64,000 nt of DNA from Chimonanthus salicifolius. Taxonomy: Eukaryota; Streptophyta; Magnoliopsida; Laurales; Calycanthaceae. The DNA lies in contig CM023537.1 of assembly GCA_013350335.1 (NCBI GenBank), forward strand, positions 14,760,884 to 14,824,883, read 5' to 3'. Below are positions 11,185-21,125 of this stretch, one piece after another. Each line of letters starts with the position of its first letter. Positions within the stretch are counted from its first letter, which is position 1. Both the position numbers and the translations under genes were made by a program. The notes under the pieces are model-generated. The model was not told the DNA's origin and ran no database searches. It was given only the letters and a program-made list of their open reading frames with translations.

Positions 11185-13192
11185 TTCCAATGGGAACCAA
11201 CCTTTTAAAAGCACAGCAACATTAATATCAAAAAAAATATTATTTTTTTTTTTTTTTTTCATTTTTTTTTTCTTCTTCTTCCCCGTTCACTGTCTGCAAC
11301 AGACAGTGAATGGCCGGTGAACAGTAAAACCGAAAATGGCAAAAGGGCTATTTTCTGGACTCGGTTTTTACATCTGACCGGTCCGATGGATTCCTCCGGG
11401 AGTCCTCTTTCCACAGGAAGAGTTTTGGAGCTTTGAAACTCAGTGAGCCATCCGATCTTAACACCGTAAGCTCACTGATACGAGGAACCCTAATATTTTC
11501 CATAAATTTTTGAAATCATTTTTCTCACTGAAATCAGAGCCAAATTCAAAAAAATTTTATTCCAAATCTGTCGAAATTGAAAGGGGAATGCAGTGGTTAC
11601 CTTTGATTGAGTTTCTGGGCTGAAATCCGGATTTTTTTCTGAAATTTTCCTCTAAGTTACAGGTTGAAAAAAAGAGCAGAGGGTCGGCTGAAATCAAAGA
11701 GTAGAGAGAAGGGAGAAGAGAAGGAAATCAGTGGGAGTTAGAACCGATCGAAGGAGGCCGGTTTATATAGGTTTTTCGGCCGGGAAATCCGGCACGCGCG
11801 ATGGGACGGGACGTCGGAAAATCACCGGAAAATCGGGCAAGCTCCACGATGGTGACGCTGATACAGTTTACTGCAGATTTTTCTACAGTTTGCAAATCAA
11901 CCCTCCAATATTTTCTAAATTGCAGAAAATGCCCTATTTTGATAAAAACCTGATTTTTAACTAAAACAATAATTTAAAAATCTCAAAAATTTAATCCAAC
12001 ATTACAGATAAGTTGGGTTTTAAAAATCTTAATCACCATAAAAATTTCAGATTTTAACTCTTATTAAAAATCATTTATTTAAATAAAATTCATATTTTAC
12101 CCATAATTACTTAATTAAACAAATGTAAAAATAACTAATTTGTAAATCTTATTTTGAAGTGAAATGAAATAACTAGACCATTCTTAAAATGGTCTAACAT
12201 AAAATACTAATTTCAAAATTTATTTCATTTTCAAAACCCTTTAAAATAATTAATACTCCCTTTCGGGGTTTTGACGGGCGATATTTAAATATTATTTTCT
12301 GAAAATAATTTTATTTTAAAATCAGAAATGCAAATCCTTAATTAAGGAAAACATTATTCACCAATAATATTCACAAAATCACACAATTTATAAAAATATA
12401 CACAAGAAGTGGTAAATTACCAAAATGCCCCTCCAGCTCGACGAGCTGAATCACTGAGTTTTCGGGCTCAGATCGGGCCTTAGGCTTTCCTCGAAGCCCT
12501 AACCAAAAACCTCAAGATCAACCGGTTAAACATGATTAACAAGCTAAAACTCGCCTAATCTGGGGCAGGGTATTACAAGGAGTGTGGTGGGAGGTAGAGA
12601 AAGCAACCCGAGATCTGGGCGGAAAAGGATCAGTGGCTATCAATGATACAGAACCAGTGAAGAAGAAGATGGCGCTTGAAACAGTGGACAGAGATCAGAG
12701 GGACGTTGGATCGTCAAGGATGCAGCTCTCCAGTTCTGAGAAGCAGAGGGTTTTTTTTTTTGGAGATGGAAGACCGAATTAGAGAAACGAAGGGAGGGAA
12801 ACAAAGCATACGATTTTTGTTTTTTTTTTTTACTGGAAGCATACGGAAGCAAAGAGAATGAACGATATTTTTTTTTTTTGTTTGCATGGAGAAAACAAAA
12901 AATCAGATGACGTAGGTTTCCTCCCTCTGCCGAAATATTGACATCGGCAGAGGGAGAGAGGAAAGGGCTTTCAAGACGGCATTCTCAGCGGGAGTGGGGA
13001 AAAAAAATTGGATGTGAAAGTGTCTCTTTCTTGTAAATTACGGAGAGAGATGATTTTATTATATAAAAAATAAGAATACAAATAAAGCAGGAAAATTAAA
13101 TAAACATAGAAAGCTCTAAACTTGAAAAATACTTAATAAAAAATAATCTAACAATATCATAAGATAAATCTAATTATATCTTAATAGATTCT
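8556..13192. mobile_element. Short-LTR non-autonomous element, interrupted by solo LTR A
   Basis: Direct repeats of about 180-200 bp lie at 8556-8758 (TGTGAAAATAAG ... TTCTTACA, TG..CA ends) and 13013-13192. They share long blocks such as AACATAGAAAGCTCTAAACT. Between them, minus unit A, are about 1 kb of non-coding sequence with imperfect GACTGA-rich tandem units (8870-9020). A purine tract (GGGAGTGGGGAAAAAAAA) precedes the right repeat and could be a polypurine tract. The LTR 3' motif resembles the element at 7645-8397, but on the opposite strand, so the orientation is left open. The right end is damaged, and no target duplication was found. Confidence 0.55.
9345..12577 (-). mobile_element. 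Solo LTR-like unit A (3.2 kb) with AGGAG target duplication
   Basis: The unit begins TGTCACGCCCC and ends GGTATTACA. It is flanked by AGGAG at 9340-9344 and 12578-12582. TG..CA ends with a 5-bp duplication and no internal protein domains fit a solo LTR of a large-LTR retrotransposon. The long LTR suggests a Ty3/gypsy Tekay/Del-like source, but this is inference. The strand is taken from a TATATAAA box read on the minus strand near 11762-11769, parallel to the one in unit C. A block of about 115 bp containing GGGAACCACCATTTGAAATC is tandemly duplicated inside (10912-10960 and 11030-11078). Confidence 0.8.
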
Positions 13193-13274
13193 ATTATATT
13201 TTATTTTTATTTTAAATTTACATGTGGAAAACTCAGACATAGTCTTACTAAAAGACTCCATGGGTGAACCCATT
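13193..13274 (-). mobile_element. SINE family 2, truncated 3' fragment
   Basis: On the minus strand it shows the GGTTCACCCATG ... CCACATGTAAATTT 3' signature shared with the other family 2 copies. Solo LTR B inserted at its edge. Confidence 0.5.
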
Positions 13275-15335
13275 TGTCACGCCCCGACCCGACCGATGGG
13301 CCCAGAACGTGACTGATTTTTTTTTTTTGAAGATAAACAGAACCACAAGCATTCTTACTGGGCCGGATCAACAGTTAGGCCCAGCGGTTACACATCAGCC
13401 CGTTAAGTGGACTCAAACATGTACCATATGCCTGCCCCATAGATAAAGCAAAAACAACACATAGTGTAAGCAAGATCAACCATTAATTCATCATTACAAA
13501 CATTGATTAATCATTCAAAACATTGTCTCATAAGGCAACATAGCCTATTACAACATTTAAACATAAATTAAGTACCACATCCGGTACTTAATTAAAAGAC
13601 AATGGTTCCAAGAACCAACAGAAAAGATCAGGGCATTCCTCTCCGAGGGAATCCCAAAACACTACTTTAGCTCAAACGCCCTAAGCCTGAAAGAGACGGT
13701 TGTGTGAGCTAACTAGCCCAGTGAAGGATAATTAACAATGCACATTAAGTAAATAGTAAAACAGGTTAACAACAGTTCAATATCACATGCTTGATAACAG
13801 TAAGCATAATCTCAAATAAGATAATAACATCATCACACTATCAATCACTGTCATTATCCACCGTAACGCCTGCCGACTACACTGAGACCAGTATTAAGTC
13901 CCGACACAGTCAAAATACATCCGTGCAAGTACATCTCCGGCTCTTAAACTTAGCCGATACTGACACCCTCAAGTCAGCAACTGACGACAGCATGGTCCGC
14001 CCATGGTCCAGTAGACATAAACCATCTCTCATATGGCCGATATTGGTTCAATAGCCCAGGTACGTAGAAGCAGTCTTACATACACATACGGTCAACACCG
14101 TAATATCAAATCATCACAGCACTCTTACCATAGTGCATCATGTATAAGCACATGAGTGGGTTCATCAAAATCGAAACCACTCATTGCTCAATATAACACC
14201 TGTTTACAAAATCTGCAGAGTTAAGTTCCCTCACCGTGATCGTGTGGTTTCGCGGTCTCTGTCAAACAACATACAAGTGCGCAATCAATATACATATCAG
14301 ATACGTACATATACGTAGTATTCGGAAATCACACGTTTTCCCACAAAATATCGAGGGTTCATGGAAATGAGTCTCCTACTTGGTTTCTAGCCTTTTTAAA
14401 TCATCGACAAGATAATAATATAATAATAAAAAGGGGCTCAGTCCAAACTCATATTGTCTTCTGGGCATTGACCAGATCGACTTATTGAGTGAGGTCTAGA
14501 TCCTCGAGTCACTTCTCGGTTGTAATACCCTGCCCCAGATTAGGCGAGTTTTAGCTCGTTAATCATGTTTAACCAGTTGATCTTGAGGTTTTTGGTTAGG
14601 GCTTTGAGGAAAGCCCAAGTTTGGCCCGATCTGAGCCCGAAAACTCAGTGATTCAGCTCGTCGAGTTGGAGGGGCATTTTGGTAATTTACCACTTCTTGT
14701 GCATATTTTTATAAATTGTGTGATTTTGTGAATATTATTGGTGAATAATGTTTTCCTTAATTAAGGATTTGCATTTCTGATTTTAAAATAAAATTATTTT
14801 CAGAAAATAATATTTAAATATCGCCCGTCAAAACCCCGAAAGGGAGTATTAATTATTTTAAAGGGTTTTGAAAATGAAATAAAATTTGAAATTTATATTT
14901 TATGGTAGACCATTTTAAAAATGATCTAGATATTTCATTTCACTTCAAAATAAGATTTACAAATTAGTTATTTTTACATTTGTTTAATTAAGTAATTATG
15001 GGTAAAATATGAATTTTATTTAAATAAATGATTTTTAATAAGAGATAAAATTTGAAATTTTTATGATGATTAAGATTTTTAAAACCCTACCTATCTATAA
15101 GGTTGGATTAAATTTTTGAGCTTTTGAAATTACTGTTTTATTTAAAAATCTGGTTTTTATCAAAATAGGGCCCTTTTTGCAAATATTGGAAACTTGGAGG
15201 GCTGATTTGCAAAACTGCAGAAAAATCTGCAGTTTACTGTAACAGCGTCACCAGCGTGCTCTGCTGCGATTTTTTCCGACGATTTTCCGGCGTCGCGTCC
15301 CATCGTACGTGCCGGATTTTCCGGCCGAAAAACCC

Positions 15336-15343
15336 TATATAAA
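15336..15343 (+). promoter_or_regulatory. TATA box in LTR unit C
   Basis: TATATAAA followed by a CT-rich leader (CTCTCGATCGG, then TTCTTCTCTTCTCCC). This is the likely U3/R boundary of the LTR, and it defines the sense strand of the family. Confidence 0.55.
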
Positions 15344-15802
15344 CCGGCCTCTCTCGATCGGTTTTAACTCCCACAAAACCTTCTTCTCTTCTCCCTTCTC
15401 TCTCTTGCAAAAACAAGAAAAACCGGCCGAGACTTCTGATTGTTTTTCAGTTACTATTACTTAGAGCAAAAATTTTCAAAAAATCCGGATTTCAGCCCAG
15501 AAACTCAATCCAAGGTAACCACTGCATTCCCCTTTCAATTTCGATCGGTTTTGAATAAAAAATTTTTGAATTTGGCTCTGATTTCAGTGAGAAAATCAAT
15601 TTCAAAAATTTAGGGAAAATTTTAGGGTTCCTCGTATCAGTGAGCTTCCGGTGTTAAGATCGGATGGCTCACTGAGTTTCAGAGCTCCAATCCTCTTTCT
15701 GTGGAAAGAGGACTCCCGGAGGAATCCATCGGACCTGTCAGATGTAAAAATCGAGTCCCGAAAATACCCTATTTTCCATTTTCGGTTTTACTGTTCACCG
15801 GT

Positions 15803-15831
15803 CGTTCACTGTCTGTTGCAGACAGTGAACG
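15803..15831 (+). repeat. Conserved perfect hairpin in LTR units
   Basis: Arms CGTTCACTGTCTG and CAGACAGTGAACG with a 3-nt loop. The equivalents are at 11284-11312 (unit A, one mismatch) and 18092-18122 (unit B, 14-bp perfect arms). In unit C it is followed by a GAA-rich purine tract, and it lies about 460 bp downstream of the TATA box. Confidence 0.8.
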
Positions 15832-15887
15832 GGGAAGAAGAAGAGGAAGAAGAAGAGGAAGAAGAAAGAGAAAAAAAAAATGGAAAA

Positions 15888-15930
<43 letters not shown>

Positions 15931-18900
15931 TTTTTTTTTATATTAATGTTGCTGTGATTTTAAAAGGTTGGTTCCCATTTGAAAAAAAATAAAATAAATA
16001 TATATTATAATAAAATAAATGAATAAATAATTAAATATTATTATTTTATTCCAAAAAATATATATATATATTTTTTTATTTGAGAATATGGTTGCTTATG
16101 ATTTCAAATGGTGGTTCCCACCGAAGGAAAAAAAAAGAATAAATAATTAAATATTTAAATATTATTATTTTATTCAAAAAAAAAAATTATTATTTCGTTA
16201 GATTATGTGATGTGATGGTTTATACCCCCCTTGTTAAATAAAACGGTACTAACCCCTTTCTCTTATTATTTATAGTGTAAATATTATTGTATCCGCTTTC
16301 AGTCCGATATTAGTCGGGAACTGAGTGATTCACTTTCAGGCCGGCACTATAGTCGGGCATTGGGTGACCTCGAGGCCTACTCAAAATGTCAGCTCTGGTC
16401 CTATCCAGAAGATAACCGAGAAGTGACCCGAAGATCTAGACCTCACTCAATACGTCAATCTGGTCAATGCCCAGAAGACAATATGAGTTTGGACTGAGCC
16501 CCTTTTTTTTATTATATTATTATCTTGTGGATGATTTAAAAAGGCTAGAAACCAAGTAGGAGACTCATTTCCATGAACCCTGGATATTTTGTGAGAAAAC
16601 GTGTGATTTCCAAATACTACGTATATGTACGTATCTGATATGTATATTGATTGTGCACTTGTATGTTGTTTGACAGAGACCGCGAAACCACACGATCACG
16701 GTGAGGGAACTTAACTCTGCAGATTTTGTAAACAGGTGTTATTTTGAGCAATGAGTGGTTTCGGTTCTGATGAACCCACTCATGTGCCTATACATGATGC
16801 ACTATGGTAAGAGTGCTGTGATGATTTGATATTACGGTGTTGACCGTATGTGTATGTAAGACTGCTTCCACGTACCTGGGCTATTGAACCAATATCGGCC
16901 ATATGAGAGATGGTTTATGTCTACTGGACCATGGGCGGACCATGCTGTCGTCAGTTGCTGACTTGAGGGTGTCAGTATCGGCTAAATTTAAGAGCCGGAG
17001 ATGTACTTGCAAGGATGTATTTTGACCGTGTCGGGACTTAATACTGGTCTCAGTGTAGTCGGCAGGCGTTACGGTGGACAATGGCAGTGGATTATTGATG
17101 TTGATATATTACTTGAGATTATGCTTATTTTTCTATCAAGCATGTGATATTGAACTGTTGCTAACCTGTTTTATATTTACTTAATTTGCATTGTTAATTA
17201 TCCTTCACTGGGCTAGTTAGCTCACACCACTCACCTTTTAGGCGATGAACCCGAGGAGGAGGACCATCTCTTTCAGGCTTAGGGCGTTTGAGCTAAAGCA
17301 ATGTTTTGGGATTCCCCCAGAGAGGAATACCCTGATCTTTCTGTTGGTTCTAGGAACCGTTGTTTTTGTATTAAGTACCGGATGTGGTACTTAATTTATG
17401 TTTAAATGTTGTAATCGGCTATGTTGCCATTTGAGACAATGTTATGATTGATTAATCAATGTTGGTATCTGTTTGATCATATTATGAGTGGATGTTATTG
17501 TTGTGTTTGCTTTGTCTTTGGGGCAGGCATATGGTACATGTTTGAGTCCACTTAACGGGCTGATGTGTAACCGCTGGGCCTAACTGTTGATCTGGCCCAG
17601 TAAGAGTGCTTGTGGTTTAGTTTACTTACCTTTCAAAAAAAAAAAAAAATTCAGTCGCGTTCCGGGCCCACCGGTCGGGTCGGGGCGTGACATCGGTTGT
17701 CTTCTGGATAAGACCAGAGCTGACATTTTGAGTAGGCATCGAGGTCACCCAGTGCTCGACTATAGTGCCGGTCTGAAAGTGAATCACTCAGTTCTCGACT
17801 AATGTCGGACTGAAAGCGGATACAATAATATTTACACTATAAATAATAAGAGAAAGGGGTTAGTACAGTTTTATTTAACAAGGGGGGTATAAATCATCAC
17901 ATCACATAATCTAACGAAATAATAATTTTTTTTTTTGAATAAAATAATAATATTTAATTATTTAATTATTTATTCATTTTTTTTTTCTTCGATGGGAACC
18001 AACATTTAAAAATATGAGCAACCATAATATCAAATAAAAATAAATTTTTTTTTTATAAAATAATAATATTATTTTTTTCTCTTCTTCTTCCCCGTTCACT
18101 GTCTGCAACAGACAGTGAACGGCGGCCGTGAATAGTAAACTCGAAAGTGGTAAAAGGGCTATTTTCTGGACTCGGTTTTTATATCTGACCGGTCCGATGG
18201 ATTCCTCCGGGAGTCCTCTTTCCATAGGGAGAGGTTTGGAGCTTTGAAATCAGTTAGCCATCCGATATTAACACCGGAAGCTCACTGATACGAGGAACCT
18301 TAAAATTTTTCCTAAATTTTGAAATCGTTTTTCTCAATAAAACAGAACCAAATCCAAAAATTTTTGATTCCAAATCGGTCGAAATTGAAAGGGGAATGCA
18401 GTGGTTACCTTGGATTGAGTTTCTGGGCTGAAATCTGGATTTTTGAAATTTTTTTCCTCTAAGGTACTGTTACAAAAAAGAGGGTCGGCTGGCTGGGTTT
18501 TTGCAAGAGAGAGAAGGGAGAAGGGAGAAGAAAAGCTAGGAGTTAAAACCGAAAATTGAGCCGGAATTTATAGGTTTTTCGGCCGGAAAATCCGGCGCAC
18601 GCGCGATGGGACGGGACGACGGTGAATTGCCGAAAAATCGGGCAGCAGAGCACGCCGCACGCGGCTGATGGTGCTACAGCAAGTTTTCTGCTGTTTGCAA
18701 ATCAGCCCTTCAATATTCTTCAAATTGCAGAAAAGTCCTAGTTTTAATAAAAACCTGATTTTTAACTAAAATAATAATTTAAAAAGCTCAAAAATTTAAT
18801 CCAACCACAGATAGGTTGGGTTTTAAAAATCTTAATCACCATAAAAATTTCAGATTTTAACTCTTATTAAAAACCATTTATTTAAATAAAAACCATAAAT

Positions 18901-19389
18901 TTACACTATTTACTTAAATAAAGAATTGTTAAAATAAACAATTTAGAAACATCATTTTGAGATGAAATGAAATATCTAGACCATTCTTAAAATGGTCTAC
19001 CATAAAATACAAATTTCAAATTTTATTTCATTTTCAAAACCCTTTAAAATAATTAATACTCCCTTTCGGGGTTTTGACGGGCGATATTTAAATATCATTT
19101 TCTGAAAATAATTTTATTTTAAAATCAGAAATGTAAATCCTTCATTAAGGAAAACATTATTCACCAATAATATTCACAAAATCACACAATTTATAAAAAT
19201 ATACACAGCAAGTGGTAAATTACCAAAATGCTCCTCCAGCTCGACGAGCTAAATCACTGAGTTTTCGGGCTCAGATCGGGCCAAACTTGGGCTTTCCTCA
19301 AAGCCCTAACCAAAATCTTCTAGATTAACCGGTTAAACAAGATTAACAAGCTAAAACTCGCCTAATCTGGAGCAGGGTATTACACCATT

Positions 19390-20216
19390 ACTCTACCAAG
19401 ATTAAACTATGGAGATTAAAACTCACAATCTCTCACTTCTTAAGATGAGAGGCAATCAGTTAAACTAGTCGGTTTATCAAAACCCTTCTCCATTACTAAA
19501 ATATAGGTAGTGGTGGGGGCAGTAGGTCTCTTTGGCCAAGCCCTCTACTGGTTGTAAAAAATATCATAAAGAGAACCATTTACTAAGAACCACTATTTGT
19601 TCAATCCTAAGTCTAGCGGAACCATTAAGACAGACTTGGTGATTAGTAGTATATAGTTTTTTTATGGAGTTGACATTCAACAACTTGAGAAAAGTTGAAA
19701 TATTCTTTTTTTTTTATGCGGGCCGATTTTCTAAATATAGACTGTTGGTAGAATTTATAAAAAATATATATTGATAGGAGAATTACAAAAAATGTCTCCC
19801 GAGTCCCATCAATTATCATAAATTTTAAGATAAGTTATGAAAATTAGATAACTTATAACTATTAGAGTTTCAAAGCTCAAAATTATAAAGTTTAAATGAT
19901 AAGACGAGAAGAACTTTTGTCTATCATTAAATTATATATATATGATTTGAAGTTGAAGTTGAGTTTTGCCTATGACAACAAGAAACTTTTACCCAGCATT
20001 TTTGTAGTTCTTTTGTCTCTTATGCTAACACTCATTTCAAAGTTTTGATTGTTTGATTTTAAATTTTAGGCAGCTTAATATTAAAATACTAACTTAAAAA
20101 CAATATAACTTAAATTAATATTTTAAATCATTAACTGGTTTTAAAATCCTTAGTTCCTTGCAGCAAACAATTCTTTCTATATTTGAGACATACAAATGGC
20201 AAAACCTAAAAATATA
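19390..20216. other. AT-rich intergenic DNA
   Basis: No gene is recognised. A possible SINE-derived remnant lies near 19400-19520 (short tRNA-box-like segments), but it is too decayed to call. Confidence 0.35.
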
Positions 20217-20288
20217 CGCCGTTGCCGGGGATCGAACCCGGGTCACCCGCGTGACAGGCGGGAATACTCACCACTATACTACAACGAC
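20217..20288 (-). tRNA. tRNA-Asp (anticodon GUC)
   Basis: The 72-nt minus-strand sequence folds as a standard cloverleaf. The acceptor stem is GTCGTTG with CAACGGC plus discriminator G. The D-arm carries TAGTATAGTGG. The anticodon loop is CTGTCAC in a CCCGC/GCGGG stem. The T-arm is CCGGG-TTCGATC-CCCGG. Box A and box B are intact, and there is no intron. It matches the usual eukaryotic nuclear tRNA-Asp form, so it is probably functional. It would supply GAC/GAU decoding. Confidence 0.97.
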
Positions 20289-20914
20289 AAGTTGTTGAAA
20301 ATGGGTACATTAAATATATAAATATAATTTTATGTAAGTTAAAAAAAATTTAGGCCACCCGCGTGACATTAAAGTTCATAGAAGTTGTGTGTTTCTTTAT
20401 TTATATTTGATTTAAATTAAAAAATATTAATATTTTCTTAACATTAAGGACCCATAAGCAGTTTTGTTTGGTTGTGGGTCCAATCAAAAGGATCCATTTC
20501 GCCCAGATATGGTCGTATGGATAATGGATCAACGCCTAACAACTTGGGTTCTCTTCCAGTCCACGATGGACCTGATCATTGACATCCCCAGCCCTGGTCC
20601 TTGCTTTTGCAAATAAATTCTAAGATCTGGTTTTTTCAGAACTAGTGGTAAAGATAATAAAGAAGTCAACCAATTTTCTGATTAAGTGGTCCATCAAGGC
20701 CCAGCTCATTTCCAGCCTTGTCACGTTAGGTGAGGAAGTCCCCAATATAAAGGCTTCAAAATTTGAGCCCTTTCTGGGCCCAGTATTGTGCAGAGCTGAA
20801 ACCGGCACGTCAAAGCCGATAAATCCATTCAAAATGTTATATCAGTTTGTTCACGACCTTTTCTTGGAGGGGTGAGGATTTTCCCATTTCAAAACACTTG
20901 AATATGAACTCAGA
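20289..20914. other. Intergenic DNA, nothing recognised
   Basis: The part at 20460-20880 is less AT-rich than its surroundings and has short open frames on both strands, but no recognisable protein or repeat. At 20354-20367 there is a 13-nt echo of the tRNA anticodon arm (CACCCGCGTGACA). Confidence 0.4.
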
Positions 20915-20918
20915 GAGG

Positions 20919-21125
20919 GTTGGCGGTCAAAAAACTTTTCTCATAAATTGAGGTCTTGAGTTCAATTCACACTCAAACCTCTTTGGGCCATTCTCCATAT
21001 GGTTACTATTCATCGCTTGAACCCAGTTATATGTGTGCAGAGAGGTGTGCACATGCTCTCAAACATTAGTCGGATAAAATTCCCTACGGGTGAGACACCT
21101 GAACACCTTTAGTCAAAAAAAAAAA
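20919..21125 (+). mobile_element. SINE, family 1 (tRNA-derived)
   Basis: Box A-like TTGGCGGTCAA and box B-like GAGTTCAATTCACACTC are present, and the body reads GACACCTGAACACCTTTAGTCA before a poly-A tail. It parallels the better copy at 43808-43993. Confidence 0.75.

Larger units (their letters stand above)
14521..17692 (+). mobile_element. Solo LTR-like unit C (3.2 kb) nested in unit B, with TCGGT target duplication
   Basis: The unit begins TGTAATACCC and ends GGGCGTGACA. It is flanked by TCGGT at 14516-14520 and 17693-17697. It is the reverse orientation of units A and B. A TATATAAA box at 15336-15343 gives the sense strand. It is the youngest of the two nested units, since it interrupts B. 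A 66-codon reading frame is identical at protein level in units A and C and changed in B. No gag, pol or other domain is present. An alternative is a terminal-repeat-only non-autonomous element, but the 5-bp duplication with TG..CA ends favours solo LTR. Confidence 0.82.
13275..19384 (-). mobile_element. Solo LTR-like unit B, split by unit C, with CCATT target duplication
   Basis: The unit begins TGTCACGCCCC and ends GGTATTACA. It is flanked by CCATT at 13270-13274 and 19385-19389. Its two parts (13275-14520 and 17698-19384) are collinear with unit A but more diverged. Unit C inserted between them with its own 5-bp duplication. Removing unit C and one duplication leaves about 2.9 kb. The TATA-like box has decayed relative to unit C. 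No protein-coding domain is seen. Confidence 0.8.

Noticed and set aside
15651..15992. 113-codon frame with Glu- and Lys-rich end
   Set aside because: It runs through the LTR hairpin, the GAA purine tract and an AT microsatellite, so it is not a protein gene.
20354..20370. Possible second tRNA gene beside tRNA-Asp
   Set aside because: Only 13 nt match and no cloverleaf can be drawn.
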